DNA of 64,000 nt from Streptacidiphilus albus JL83. GTDB lineage: Bacteria > Actinomycetota > Actinomycetes > Streptomycetales > Streptomycetaceae. Location of the stretch: positions 248,001 through 312,000 of the forward strand of contig NZ_JQML01000001.1 of assembly GCF_000744705.1 (NCBI RefSeq). The letters are read 5' to 3'. The notes below the pieces were generated by a model, which was not told the DNA's origin, did no database searches, and was given only the letters and a program-made list of their open reading frames with translations. Numbering within the stretch: the first letter of the stretch is position 1; every line of letters begins with the position of its first letter. The position numbers were made by a program, and so were the translations under genes. Below, piece by piece: positions 36,344 to 44,509 of this stretch.

Positions 36344-36959
36344 CACGCCCCCGCCGCACGACCGCCCCACCCGGGGGCGGCCGCGCAGCGCGGACTCCGA
36401 GCACGCGATCCTGCGGGCCGCCCTCGACCTCCTGGACGAGGGCACCGACCTCGGCGCGATCAGCATCAACGCCATCGCGGCGCGCGCGGGCGTCGGCAAG
36501 AACACCATCTACCGCCGCTGGCCCAACAAGGACGCGCTGCTGGTGGACGCGGTGGCCTCGCTCAACCCCGCCTTGCCGGACCCCGACCGGGAGAGCGTCA
36601 GGGAGAACCTGATCCTGCTGCTCAGCGTGCTGGTCACCCGGCTCCAGGACACCAGGGCCACCAGCATCCTCAACGGGATGATGGCGGCCGGCCGGGAGTA
36701 CCCGCAGCTGCGCGAGCGCTACTACGCCGACGTGGTGGAGCCGCGTCGCGAGGTGACCCGCCGGGTGATCAGGGCCGGGCTCGCCTCCGGGGAACTGCGC
36801 TCGGGCCTGGACGCGGACAGCATCGCCTACCTGCTGACCGCATCCCTGATCTGCCGCTCCATCGAGGGCGTCGCGATCGAGGGAGCCCCGGAGGACGTCG
36901 CCGCCCGGATCGTGGACGTGGTCCTCTTCGGCATCTCCCGGGCCGAACCGGAGCAGTGA
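36333..36959 (+). CDS. TetR/AcrR-family repressor of the MFS exporter
   Basis: A 208-residue regulator. The N-terminal HTH (AISINAIAARAGVGKNTIYRRW) is intact, followed by a helical ligand domain with a C-terminal TetR_C segment. The start is a TTG at 36333, within the exporter gene (11-base overlap), supported by AGGAGAAGG six bases upstream; no better ATG precedes the HTH. It is co-transcribed with the exporter and probably binds the two CGAGAC/GTCTCG operators, releasing on binding the exported compound. Confidence 0.9.
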   Translation: MSTDTPPPHDRPTRGRPRSADSEHAILRAALDLLDEGTDLGAISINAIAARAGVGKNTIYRRWPNKDALLVDAVASLNPALPDPDRESVRENLILLLSVLVTRLQDTRATSILNGMMAAGREYPQLRERYYADVVEPRREVTRRVIRAGLASGELRSGLDADSIAYLLTASLICRSIEGVAIEGAPEDVAARIVDVVLFGISRAEPEQ

Positions 36960-36971
36960 CCGGCCGCTCCG

Positions 36972-37496
36972 TCAGGCGGCGACCGGCGTGAGCGCGCGCT
37001 GCGCAGTCGTGTCGGCGTCCGCCCGGGCGGACGCCTCCCACGCCGGCTGCAGCTCCGAGGGGGGAACGGCGACGACGGTGCAGTGGGCGTGGGCCAGGCA
37101 GTAGCGGCTGACCGAACCGTGGAACAGCCGCTGCAGCCGGCCCTGCTTGCCGGTGCTGACCACCAGCAGGTCGTCGGCCCGGTCGGCGACCTCGACCAGC
37201 GCACGGCCCGGCTGCTCGTCGCGCACCAGCACCGGCTGGACCCGAAGCCCTGCGGGGTATCCGCCGAAGGACTCCACGAACGCAGCGTCCAGCCGCGCCT
37301 GCGCCGCCTGCTCCCACACCTTGAGCAGCGGCGGGCACGGGTGGGTGCGGTAGGCGAACTCGCCACCCACGGGGTGCCAGGCCAGTACCGGAACCAGGAC
37401 GGCGTCGCGGCGCCGCGCCTCCCGCGCCGCGCGCTGGAACGCGGCGCGGCTGGCCGCTGACCCACTGACGCCCACGACGACCCGGTGCTCAGCCAT
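36972..37496 (-). CDS. Universal stress protein (UspA family)
   Basis: A 174-residue single-domain Usp. Strand 1 is RVVVGVSGSAASRAAFQRAA. The ATP-binding signature appears as VVSTGKQGRLQRLFHGSVSRYCLAHAHCTVVAV, with G-x2-G-x9-G(S)-like spacing (STGKQG ... GSVSRY). The C-terminal 25 residues are a disordered Ala/Asp-rich extension. The ATG at 37496 follows GAGGGAAGCG. It converges with the TetR gene and has no operon partners. DosR-type regulation, common for actinobacterial Usp genes, cannot be seen in the upstream bases. Confidence 0.88.
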   Translation of the reverse strand: MAEHRVVVGVSGSAASRAAFQRAAREARRRDAVLVPVLAWHPVGGEFAYRTHPCPPLLKVWEQAAQARLDAAFVESFGGYPAGLRVQPVLVRDEQPGRALVEVADRADDLLVVSTGKQGRLQRLFHGSVSRYCLAHAHCTVVAVPPSELQPAWEASARADADTTAQRALTPVAA

Positions 37497-37959
37497 GCTG
37501 TTCGCTTCCCTCTGTACCGTCCGACCGGCCGACGCCGATCCGACTTCGATTCCTTGGCAAGACAGCCGCGCTGCCCGTGAATTCATTGGACACCCGAGCA
37601 ACATGCCACGGAACCGTCCTTGACGCCCCCCTAACGGACAGAGCCCGGCCCTTGACGACAGCTTGATCCCTACCGAACCGCGGCAGCCGGCCGCCGGGGG
37701 TCGGTCCAGACCTAATGGACTAGACCTAATTGGTCCAGACCCTTGACGCGTCCAAAACACAGTGCAAACGTACAACTGACCCTGCAGTGAGGCGCGTTGG
37801 AAGAAGTGCCGTCTCGTGGCGTACCCCCTCTGCTCCGAGCCGGCGAGTCAGCCGAGGCCGTCGAAGCGGCGTTCACACTGCTCTCGCGGTATCTCTGGCG
37901 CACCCTGGCGCGCCCGCTGTGGGTCGTCCGTTCCCCGCGACAGAAGGGATCGATCCACC
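37497..37959. other. Long upstream region shared by usp and a secreted-protein gene
   Basis: There is no gene in this 463-bp stretch. It holds the chitinase-type repeats at 37703-37741 and a TTGACG at 37743-37748 that could be a -35 element for the + strand gene. The remaining 200 bases before the start at 37960 would be a long leader. Confidence 0.5.
37703..37741 (+). promoter_or_regulatory. Three chitinase-type (DasR-like) repeats
   Basis: GGTCCAGACC at 37703-37712 and 37732-37741, and GGACTAGACC at 37717-37726, repeat at 14-15-bp spacing. GGTC-N2-GACC is the core of the TGGTCYAGACC direct repeats in Streptomyces chitinase promoters and of the DasR operator. The last copy touches TTGACG. 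This suggests chitin or N-acetylglucosamine control of the gene at 37960. Confidence 0.65.
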
Positions 37960-38673
37960 ATGCGCACGAAATCGACCAGACGTGGGTTGGGCGTCGGCCT
38001 CGCCACCGTCCTGCTGCTCGCCGGAGTCACGGCGTTCGCCTACGGGGGCCCGGCCGCCGCCGACGCCAACACCACCACCGCCGTGAGCGCCGGCCCCGCC
38101 GCGTACACCCAGGCGGTCCCCACCGGGCAGCCCTCGCAGTACAACACGCCGCTGGAGCGGTGTGCCAACGGCGTCGACTACCCGCTCAGCGGCGCCAACC
38201 CGATTCTCGGCCAACCGCTCACCACGCAGTTCACCAGCAACGTGGGGCTGTCGGAGTACGTGACCTTCAGCGGCAACCAGTACTACGGCGACTGGCAGTT
38301 CGTCTTCACCAACACCTCCGACGAGGTGCTCTCGACGGACTGCGCGGTGCTGGTCTTCCGTGCCCCGTCCGGTTCGGACGACCACAGCTACTCCAGCACC
38401 CAGGCGTACGGCCACCCCCAGGAGGACTACCTGGAGGTGCCGCGCGGCGACGGGACCTCCTTCTACATCGTCAGGCTCGACTTCCACGACGTGCCGCTCA
38501 GCCAGCGTCAGGTCTCGCCGGGGCAGTCCTTCACCTACGAGATCGGCGGCATCCCGAGCTCCGCGATCACGCTGGACCAGATCCGTGACTCGCTGGCCTT
38601 CACCGCCGACCTCACCCTGCAGGCCAACCAGGCGCTGATCGAGCACTACGGCACCAACCGACTCACCAACTAG
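37960..38673 (+). CDS. Secreted protein of unknown function, probably chitin-regulated
   Basis: A 237-residue exported protein: a signal peptide (GVGLATVLLLAGVTAFAYGGPAAADA), then one predicted beta-rich domain with two cysteines (ERCANGVDY, TDCAVLVF). Noteworthy segments are YYGDWQFVFTNTSDEVLSTD and FYIVRLDFHDVPLSQRQVSPGQ. I recognise no enzyme family, and there is no LPMO N-terminal His. The ATG at 37960 follows AGAAGGGATCG. The control region has chitinase-type repeats, so a role in binding or using chitin or another sugar polymer is possible. A hairpin terminator follows at 38698. Confidence 0.7.
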   Translation: MRTKSTRRGLGVGLATVLLLAGVTAFAYGGPAAADANTTTAVSAGPAAYTQAVPTGQPSQYNTPLERCANGVDYPLSGANPILGQPLTTQFTSNVGLSEYVTFSGNQYYGDWQFVFTNTSDEVLSTDCAVLVFRAPSGSDDHSYSSTQAYGHPQEDYLEVPRGDGTSFYIVRLDFHDVPLSQRQVSPGQSFTYEIGGIPSSAITLDQIRDSLAFTADLTLQANQALIEHYGTNRLTN

Positions 38674-38697
38674 GCCGGCGCAGCCCCGCCGACCACG

Positions 38698-38732
38698 CTC
38701 GGGGCGGGTCCCGACCCGACCCCCGCCCCGAG
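38698..38732 (+). terminator. Hairpin terminator
   Basis: CTCGGGGCGGG (38698-38708) and CCCGCCCCGAG (38722-38732) form an 11-bp stem with a 13-base loop after the secreted-protein gene. Confidence 0.85.
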
Positions 38733-38802
38733 CCCGTTCCGCGCCCGGCCGCGCCGACCGGCACTGACGACCGGCACTGATGACCGAGAGTGGGAGTCCA
38801 CC

Positions 38803-39288
38803 TTGCGCCGCCAACCCCATCGGCGAACCCGCACCCGGGTCGGCGCCGCGGTGCTCGTCACCGTGGTCGCCGGCTGCTCGGGCCTGCCCCGGCACAGCAG
38901 CCCCGCCGCCCCGCCCCTGCCGCAGACGCTGCAGGCCGACTCGGTCGCCTCCGAGGAGTTCGGGCTGCTGGCCGGCGGCGGCTGGGCGCAGGCGTGGGAC
39001 CTGTGGGCCGAGAGCGCCCGCCAGGTCATGAGCCAGGCCGACTTCGTCCGGCTGAACACCGAGTGCCGGCCGGCGCTCGGCACCCCCTACGTGATCGACG
39101 ACAGCGTCAAGGTCGACTCGACCACGGTACGGGTCGACTGGCACCGCGCTGCCGCCACCGGCAGCAGCACCCTGGTCTACCAGGCCGGGAAGTGGCAGTT
39201 CGTCCCGGACCCGGGCTCCTTGGCGGACTACCGGCTCGGCGTCGAGAAGCTGGTCGAGCGGAGACGGGCGGCGGACGCGTGTCACTGA
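38803..39288 (+). CDS. Small lipoprotein coupled to CopCD
   Basis: A 161-residue protein starting at a TTG (38803) with GGGAG just upstream. The signal and lipobox (AAVLVTVVAGC, Cys about 25) place it on the outer face of the membrane. The mature part has an NTF2/DUF4878-like look (SEEFGLLAGGGWAQAWDLW, STTVRVDWHRA). The following copCD gene begins inside its stop codon region (10-base overlap), so the two are co-translated. It may bind copper or support CopCD; no metal-binding His/Met cluster is obvious. Confidence 0.75.
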   Translation: MRRQPHRRTRTRVGAAVLVTVVAGCSGLPRHSSPAAPPLPQTLQADSVASEEFGLLAGGGWAQAWDLWAESARQVMSQADFVRLNTECRPALGTPYVIDDSVKVDSTTVRVDWHRAAATGSSTLVYQAGKWQFVPDPGSLADYRLGVEKLVERRRAADACH

Positions 39289-40736
39289 CCCCGACGCGGG
39301 CACCGCTACGGCGCTGCGCCGTCACCTTCGCGCTCGCCCTGGCCCTGGCCCTGGCCGGACTGCTCGCCCTGGCCGGTCCGGCCTCGGCACACGCGGACCT
39401 CGTCTCCTCCTCCCCCTCGGACGGGGCCGTCGTCGCCGAGGAGCCCGGGCAGGTGACCCTCGTCTTCTCCGAGGCGGTGACGCTGAGGCTGAGCTCCGTC
39501 AGAGTGATCGGGCCCGACGGGCGGCGGCTGGACATCGGAGTACCGCAGACCGTGGGTTCCGGCGCCGAACGGATCGCCGTCGACCTCGCCGCCGATCCGC
39601 ATCGGGGCACCTTCGTCCTGGACTGGCGGGCGACCGCCGCCGACGACGGGCACACCACCTCGGGCGCGCTCACGTTCTCGGTGGGCGCGCCCAGCCGGAC
39701 CACGGTGGTCAACGGCTTCGGAGCCCCCGACCGGGTCACCGACGCGGTCCTCGACCTGGCGGTCTGGACGGGTCTGGCCGGGCTGGCCCTGCTGGTCGGA
39801 TCCGCGGCGATCCGTCTGCACTGCCTCCCGGCAGCCGGAGCGGGCGCCGCGCCGGCCCCACCGTCGGCGGCCGAGGGGAACAACGGGACCAGCGCTGAGG
39901 ACCGGACCGTCCTTCGCTGGCCCGCCACCGTCGGCTGGACGGCCCTGCTCGCCGGGACGCTGGTCCAGCTCTTCGCCTACGGGCCCTCCACCCAGGGGAA
40001 GTCCCTCGCGCACCTCCTGGACCGGCCGCTGCTCGCGGCGACCCTGTCCACCCACGAGGGGCACACCCTGGTCGCCCGGATCATCCTGCTGGCCCTGGTC
40101 GCGATGGTCGGCGAGCTGCTCCTGCGCCGCGGCCCGGGCCCGGGCGCCGTCGCCGGAGCCGTGGCGGCCGCGGTGCTGACGCTCGCCCTCGCCGCCACCT
40201 GGAGCGGGATCAGCCACGCGTCGAGCGGAACCCTCGTCCCGCTCGCGCTCATCGTGACCACGCTGCATGTCACCGCGATGGCGGTGTGGGCCGGCGGGCT
40301 GTTCACCATCGCCGTCCTGCTGACCCGCAGTGGGCGTGGCGCCCGCGGACCCGATCCGGAGCTGGGGACCACCACCGCGCGTTTCTCCCGCCTCGCGCTG
40401 GGCTCGGTGGTGGTGTTGGCTGCCACCGGCCTCTACCAGGCGTTCCGGGAGGTGGGCAGCTTCGCCGCCCTCACCGGCACGCCCTACGGCAAGCTGCTGC
40501 TGGTCAAGACGGCCGTGTTCCTCCTGGTGATCGCCGTCGCCGCCGGGTCGCGCACCCTGGTGTCACGCTCCCGCGAACGGAGCACCGTGGCGCTGCGACG
40601 CTCCGTCCTGCTCGAACTGGCCGGCGTCACGGTGGTCCTGGTGCTCACCGTCCTCCTGATCGGCAACGCCCCGGCCCGCGAACCGCACCGGCCCGCGGCA
40701 ACCGGCGCGGACAGCCGCCCGACGCGACTGCGGTGA
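39279..40736 (+). CDS. CopC-CopD fusion, copper-handling membrane protein
   Basis: A 485-residue protein from a GTG at 39279. After a signal peptide comes a CopC domain (residues about 37-130) beginning HADLVSSSPSDGAVV, whose first His is a Cu(II) ligand after cleavage, with the second ligand set in DDGHTTSGAL. From about 150 on, a CopD domain with about eight helices follows (ISHASSGTLVPLAL, LHVTAMAVWAGGLFTI, with membrane His residues). CopC binds periplasmic copper and CopD moves it across the membrane. The fused form is common in actinobacteria. It overlaps the lipoprotein gene before it; no copper-sensor gene is adjacent. Confidence 0.9.
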   Translation: MSLTPTRAPLRRCAVTFALALALALAGLLALAGPASAHADLVSSSPSDGAVVAEEPGQVTLVFSEAVTLRLSSVRVIGPDGRRLDIGVPQTVGSGAERIAVDLAADPHRGTFVLDWRATAADDGHTTSGALTFSVGAPSRTTVVNGFGAPDRVTDAVLDLAVWTGLAGLALLVGSAAIRLHCLPAAGAGAAPAPPSAAEGNNGTSAEDRTVLRWPATVGWTALLAGTLVQLFAYGPSTQGKSLAHLLDRPLLAATLSTHEGHTLVARIILLALVAMVGELLLRRGPGPGAVAGAVAAAVLTLALAATWSGISHASSGTLVPLALIVTTLHVTAMAVWAGGLFTIAVLLTRSGRGARGPDPELGTTTARFSRLALGSVVVLAATGLYQAFREVGSFAALTGTPYGKLLLVKTAVFLLVIAVAAGSRTLVSRSRERSTVALRRSVLLELAGVTVVLVLTVLLIGNAPAREPHRPAATGADSRPTRLR

Positions 40737-40743
40737 GACCGCT

Positions 40744-40929
40744 TCAGCCCCTGGGCGCACCGGCGATCACGGCGATGGCGATCGGAAGTGCGAACAGCAG
40801 CCACGACACGGGGTGGGCGAAGTTCAACGTGCGGCCGAAACCCAGTCGCTTGGGCACCAGAATGCGGCGGTCGTCCCGGTTGAAATAGAACTGGCCGGCC
40901 TTCCAGTGCCGATCGTCGTCGCCGCTCAC
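40744..40929 (-). CDS. DUF5808 small membrane protein
   Basis: A 61-residue protein with the family pattern DRHWKAGQFYFNRDDRRILV, then PKRLGFGRTLNFAHPVSWLL, and one C-terminal helix. The start is a GTG at 40929 with GGGGAG upstream. It converges with copCD, seven bases apart. Function unknown. Confidence 0.78.
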   Translation of the reverse strand: MSGDDDRHWKAGQFYFNRDDRRILVPKRLGFGRTLNFAHPVSWLLFALPIAIAVIAGAPRG

Positions 40930-41233
40930 CTTCGGTCTCCCCGCATCGTGATCGAGCCGTGCGCGCTGCTTCCTCCGATTGTGCCCGGTGGGCGACCGCG
41001 CACACCCTGCCCGGACCAGGGGACTCCACCAGGCTCCGGGACCGCTACGACGTCGCCGGGCCCGATGCGGCCCTGCCCGGGTGGGCCGGCCGCCGGCGCC
41101 GTATCGTGGTGAGCAGGGTGCGGTGCTCCTGCGACGTCGCGGTTGCCACCCGGCTCGCTCGCCGGGCGAGTCCCCGGACGGTGGCGGGCAGCACGCCGCA
41201 CCGACCGGATTCCTCGGGTGCTTGGAGCCCGCC
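40930..41233. other. Divergent gap between the DUF5808 gene and gltD
   Basis: No gene is convincing in these 304 bases; open frames here are high-GC artefacts. It should contain both promoters, but no clear elements stand out. Confidence 0.4.
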
Positions 41234-42766
41234 ATGGCCGACGCATGGGGCTTTCTCACAACTCCACGCCGCAACTGGCCGCTGCGTCCCGTTCCCGAAC
41301 GGGTCGGTGACTGGCAGGACGTCCACGTGCCGGGAGCGCTGCTGCCGATCATCGGCGCGCAGGCGGGGCGCTGCATGGACTGCGGCATCCCCTTCTGCCA
41401 CAGCAGCTGTCCGCTGGGCAATCTGATCCCCGAGTGGAACCAACTGGTCGAGCAGGACGACTGGGCGGCGGCCAACGAGCGGCTGCACGCGACCAACAAC
41501 TTCCCCGAGTTCACCGGGCTGACCTGCCCCGCCCCCTGCGAGACCGGCTGCGTGCTGGCCATCAACGCCGATCCCGTGACGATCAAGAACGTTGAGGCGG
41601 CCATCGCCGAGTACGCCTGGGAGCACGGCTGGGTGCGCCCCCTGCCGCCGGAGCAGCACTCGGGACGCACGGTCGCGGTCATCGGTTCCGGCCCCGCCGG
41701 GCTGGCCTGCGCCCAGCAGCTCACCCGGGCCGGGCACACGGTGGCCGTGTACGAGCGGGACGACCGTCTGGGCGGCCTGCTGCGCTACGGCCTCCCGGCG
41801 TTCAAGCTGGAGAAGCACCAGGTGGACCGGCGGATCGAACAGATGCGGGCGGAGGGGACGGTCTTCCGTCCCGGCGTCGCGGTCGGCGTCGACGTCGACG
41901 GTGCGGAACTGCTGGCGCGCTATGACGCGATGGTCGTCGCGGTGGGAGCCACCGCCGCCCGCGAGCTCCCGGTGCCCGGGCGTGAGCTGGCCGGCATCCA
42001 CCAGGCGATGGAGTTCCTGCCGCCGGCCAACCGCGTCCAGGAGGGCGACTACCTGCGGTCCCCGCTGAGTGCGCAGGGCAAGGACGTGGTGATCGTCGGC
42101 GGCGGCGACACCGGCGCCGACTGCCTGGGAACGGTGCTGCGCCAGGGAGCGGCCTCGGTGGTGCAGCTGGACATCAGGCCGCGACCGGGTCAGGACCGCG
42201 CGCCCGAGGATCCCTGGCCCACCTATCCGCGCATCCACCGGGTCTCGCCGGCCCACGAGGAGGGCCGCGACCTGGCCTGCCTCGGGTCGACCGACGCACA
42301 TGCCCGGGCCGCCTCACCCGACGGACAGCCCGACGACGACCGTGACGTGCGGGTGTTCGCCGCCTCGACCGTGGAGTTCGAGGGCGACCGCGAGGGCCGC
42401 GTCCGCGCCCTGCGCCTGGCCGACGCCGAGACGGGGACGCGCCGGGCCCTCCCCGGCACCGAGCGGGTGATCCCGGCCGAGCTGGTCCTGCTGGCCCTGG
42501 GGTTCACCGGCCCGGAGCAGCACAACGGCCTGATGGCGCAGCTCGGTCTGGGCCTGGCCGACAGCGGCGCCTTCGCCCGCGACCCGGACTTCGCCTGCGC
42601 CAGGCCCGGGGTGTTCGTCGCGGGTGACGCGGGCCGGGGCCAGTCGGTGATCGTCTGGGCGATCGCCGAGGGCCGGTCCGCGGCCGCCGCGGTCGACCGC
42701 TACCTGACCGGCAGCACCACCCTGCCCGCCCCGGTCCGCGCCTCGGACCGGCTCCTCGCCGTGTGA
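41234..42766 (+). CDS. gltD: Glutamate synthase small subunit (GltD-like), without GltB
   Basis: A 510-residue NADPH oxidoreductase. The N-terminal Fe-S part (residues about 45-110) has the Cys pattern CMDCGIPFCHSSCPLGN ... LTCPAPCETGC. The FAD motif is VAVIGSGPAGLACAQQL and the NADPH motif VVIVGGGDTGADCLGTVLR, with a closing FAD-binding GVFVAGDAGRGQSVIVWAIAEG. It passes electrons from NADPH to the glutamate-forming large subunit. No gltB is adjacent, so it may serve a distant GltB or another acceptor. The ATG at 41234 follows GGAG. Confidence 0.88.
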   Translation: MADAWGFLTTPRRNWPLRPVPERVGDWQDVHVPGALLPIIGAQAGRCMDCGIPFCHSSCPLGNLIPEWNQLVEQDDWAAANERLHATNNFPEFTGLTCPAPCETGCVLAINADPVTIKNVEAAIAEYAWEHGWVRPLPPEQHSGRTVAVIGSGPAGLACAQQLTRAGHTVAVYERDDRLGGLLRYGLPAFKLEKHQVDRRIEQMRAEGTVFRPGVAVGVDVDGAELLARYDAMVVAVGATAARELPVPGRELAGIHQAMEFLPPANRVQEGDYLRSPLSAQGKDVVIVGGGDTGADCLGTVLRQGAASVVQLDIRPRPGQDRAPEDPWPTYPRIHRVSPAHEEGRDLACLGSTDAHARAASPDGQPDDDRDVRVFAASTVEFEGDREGRVRALRLADAETGTRRALPGTERVIPAELVLLALGFTGPEQHNGLMAQLGLGLADSGAFARDPDFACARPGVFVAGDAGRGQSVIVWAIAEGRSAAAAVDRYLTGSTTLPAPVRASDRLLAV

Positions 42767-42816
42767 CCAGCGCCTCGCCGTATGACCACCGGCCGGGGCA
42801 CGGCCGGGGCGCGTCC

Positions 42817-43014
42817 TCAGCGCGAGGGCGAACCGTCGCCCGGCACGGCGGACGCCGTGACGCCGCTGCCCACCGGCTGCGGTGCCACCCCCTGTTGGTG
42901 AGCGCCCTGGGTGAAGATCCAGGCCAGCGCGGCAGCGGCAATGATAATCCCGCCCGCTCCCGCCAGCCGAGGATCCACCAGCGGGCTGCGGCCCGGCTCA
43001 TCCTTGTCGTCCAC
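42817..43014 (-). CDS. Small single-pass membrane protein, hypothetical
   Basis: A 65-residue frame beginning with a GTG at 43014: acidic N-terminus (DDKDEPGRSPLVDPR), one helix (AGAGGIIIAAAALAWIFTQG), then a Ser/Gly-rich tail. Ribosome site is weak (GGGACC). The charge pattern and codon bias support a gene, though not strongly. Confidence 0.55.
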   Translation of the reverse strand: MDDKDEPGRSPLVDPRLAGAGGIIIAAAALAWIFTQGAHQQGVAPQPVGSGVTASAVPGDGSPSR

Positions 43015-43116
43015 GGTCCCGATCGTACCGACCGAATACGACGCGGCGTCAGCGGAGGTTCCCCCAGGCGCCGTTGGGCAGCTCCGCACCCGTGGCAGCC
43101 AAACCCGGATGGATAC

Positions 43117-43142
43117 TGTCCGAGTCTGCTATAACTCGGACA
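43117..43142. promoter_or_regulatory. Perfect 9-bp inverted repeat before an MFS gene
   Basis: TGTCCGAGT-8 bp-ACTCGGACA, with TATAAC (43130-43135) inside it as a possible -10 box. An outer imperfect pair, CCGGATGG (43105-43112) and CCATCCGA (43147-43154), frames it. This looks like an operator over a promoter. No regulator gene is adjacent. Confidence 0.7.
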
Positions 43143-43167
43143 TCAACCATCCGAGATGGAAGTGGAC

Positions 43168-44427
43168 ATGACCGACACTCAAGATCAGCCGCAGTCGGCG
43201 GCCGCCCCGGCGAGCACCGCGCCCCCGTCCGCACCGCCCAGGGCCGTCCTCGGCCTCGCCGCCCTGGCCCTGTTCGTGGCCTCGGCCAACCTGCGGCCGG
43301 CCATCGCCGCCGTCTCCCCCCTGGCCGACCGGATCCAGGCCGGCCTCGGCCTCGACTCCATCGGCGTCTCCCTGCTCACCGCCCTCCCCACCCTCGCCAT
43401 GGGGCTGTGCGCGCCCCTGGCCGCCGCCGTCGGCCGCAGGATCGGCCTGCACGCCGGGGTGCTGCTCGGGCTCACAGTGATCGCCGTGGGCTCGCTGGCC
43501 CGTGGCGCGGCCGCGACCACCTGGCTCCAACTGAGCTGTGCGGCCGTCGTCGGTGGTGGGATCGCGATCGCGCAGACCCTGCTGCCCGCCGTCGTGAAGA
43601 CCCGGTTCGCCTCCAGGGCGAGCCTGGTCACCGGCCTCTACACGGTTGGTCTCGGCCTCGGCGGCGCGGTGGCGGCGGGCGTGAGCGCCCCGCTGGCCGA
43701 CGCCTTCGACTCCTGGCCGGGCGCACTGGCCTCCTGGTCGGTCCTGGCGGTCGCGGGCATGGCGGTCTGGCTCGCCGCGAAGCGGTCGCTGGACCTGGAC
43801 AGCCTGGCCGGCCCCGGCGGACCGGTGACCAAGGGCCTGCCCTGGCGCAGCTCCACGGCCTGGTGCATCACCGTGATCTCGGCCGGGAACTCCGCGCTGT
43901 ACTACTGCGAGCTCACCTGGATCGCGCCACTGCTCCAACATGACGGCGGGCGCAGCGCGTCCGATGCCGGATTCCTGCTCACGGTGATGATCTCGATCCA
44001 GGTCGTCGCCATGCTCACCGTGCCCATGCTGCTCGGCGAGCGGATCGACCGGCGGATCGGCCTGATCGGCACCTCCCTGCTGACCGGCATCGGCTTCCTC
44101 GGCTTCGCCCTCAGCCCGGGGGCCGGCGCCTGGGTGTGGCTGGTGGCCATGGGCATCGGCCACGGCGGGCTGTTCACCCTGGTGCTGACCCTGCCGGTGT
44201 CGGCCGCCCGGAATCCGGTCCAGGCCGGACGGTTCAGCGCCATGGCGTTCTTCGTCGGCTACGGCTGCGCCGCCGTCCTCCCGGTGGTCGTCGGTGAACT
44301 ACGGGACGCCACCGGGAACTTCCGGGTCGCCTTCACCGTACTGGCGGCCGTCGCCGCGCTGCTGGTGATCCCCATGTGCCGGATGTCGCCCCGACGGTTC
44401 GCGATGGCCGATCCGGCCGCGGACTGA
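43168..44427 (+). CDS. MFS permease, CynX/NimT-like
   Basis: A 419-residue 12-helix transporter. The opening helix VLGLAALALFVASANLRPAIAAVSPLADRI matches the cyanate/nitroimidazole (CynX/NimT) group, with LGRRIGLH-like loop AVGRRIGLHAGVLLG and GERIDRRIGLIG in the mid-loop. These carry small anions or drugs; the substrate is unknown. The ATG at 43168 is preferred over 43156 because GGAAGTGG lies just upstream. Its promoter overlaps the inverted repeat at 43117-43142. Confidence 0.87.
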   Translation: MTDTQDQPQSAAAPASTAPPSAPPRAVLGLAALALFVASANLRPAIAAVSPLADRIQAGLGLDSIGVSLLTALPTLAMGLCAPLAAAVGRRIGLHAGVLLGLTVIAVGSLARGAAATTWLQLSCAAVVGGGIAIAQTLLPAVVKTRFASRASLVTGLYTVGLGLGGAVAAGVSAPLADAFDSWPGALASWSVLAVAGMAVWLAAKRSLDLDSLAGPGGPVTKGLPWRSSTAWCITVISAGNSALYYCELTWIAPLLQHDGGRSASDAGFLLTVMISIQVVAMLTVPMLLGERIDRRIGLIGTSLLTGIGFLGFALSPGAGAWVWLVAMGIGHGGLFTLVLTLPVSAARNPVQAGRFSAMAFFVGYGCAAVLPVVVGELRDATGNFRVAFTVLAAVAALLVIPMCRMSPRRFAMADPAAD

Positions 44428-44462
44428 TCCGAACCGCCGTGCGGCCACCCGGTGGGCTCATA

Positions 44463-44495
44463 TATCTTGACATGAAGAACCTCGTCATCAAGATA
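44463..44495. promoter_or_regulatory. TATCTTGA/TCAAGATA operator-promoter of the methyltransferase gene
   Basis: Arms TATCTTGA (44463-44470) and TCAAGATA (44488-44495) resemble MarR-type operators of streptomycetes. TTGACA at 44467-44472 could serve as -35. The ribosome site AGGAG follows at 44499. Confidence 0.65.
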
Positions 44496-44509
44496 CCCAG
44501 GAGCATCCG

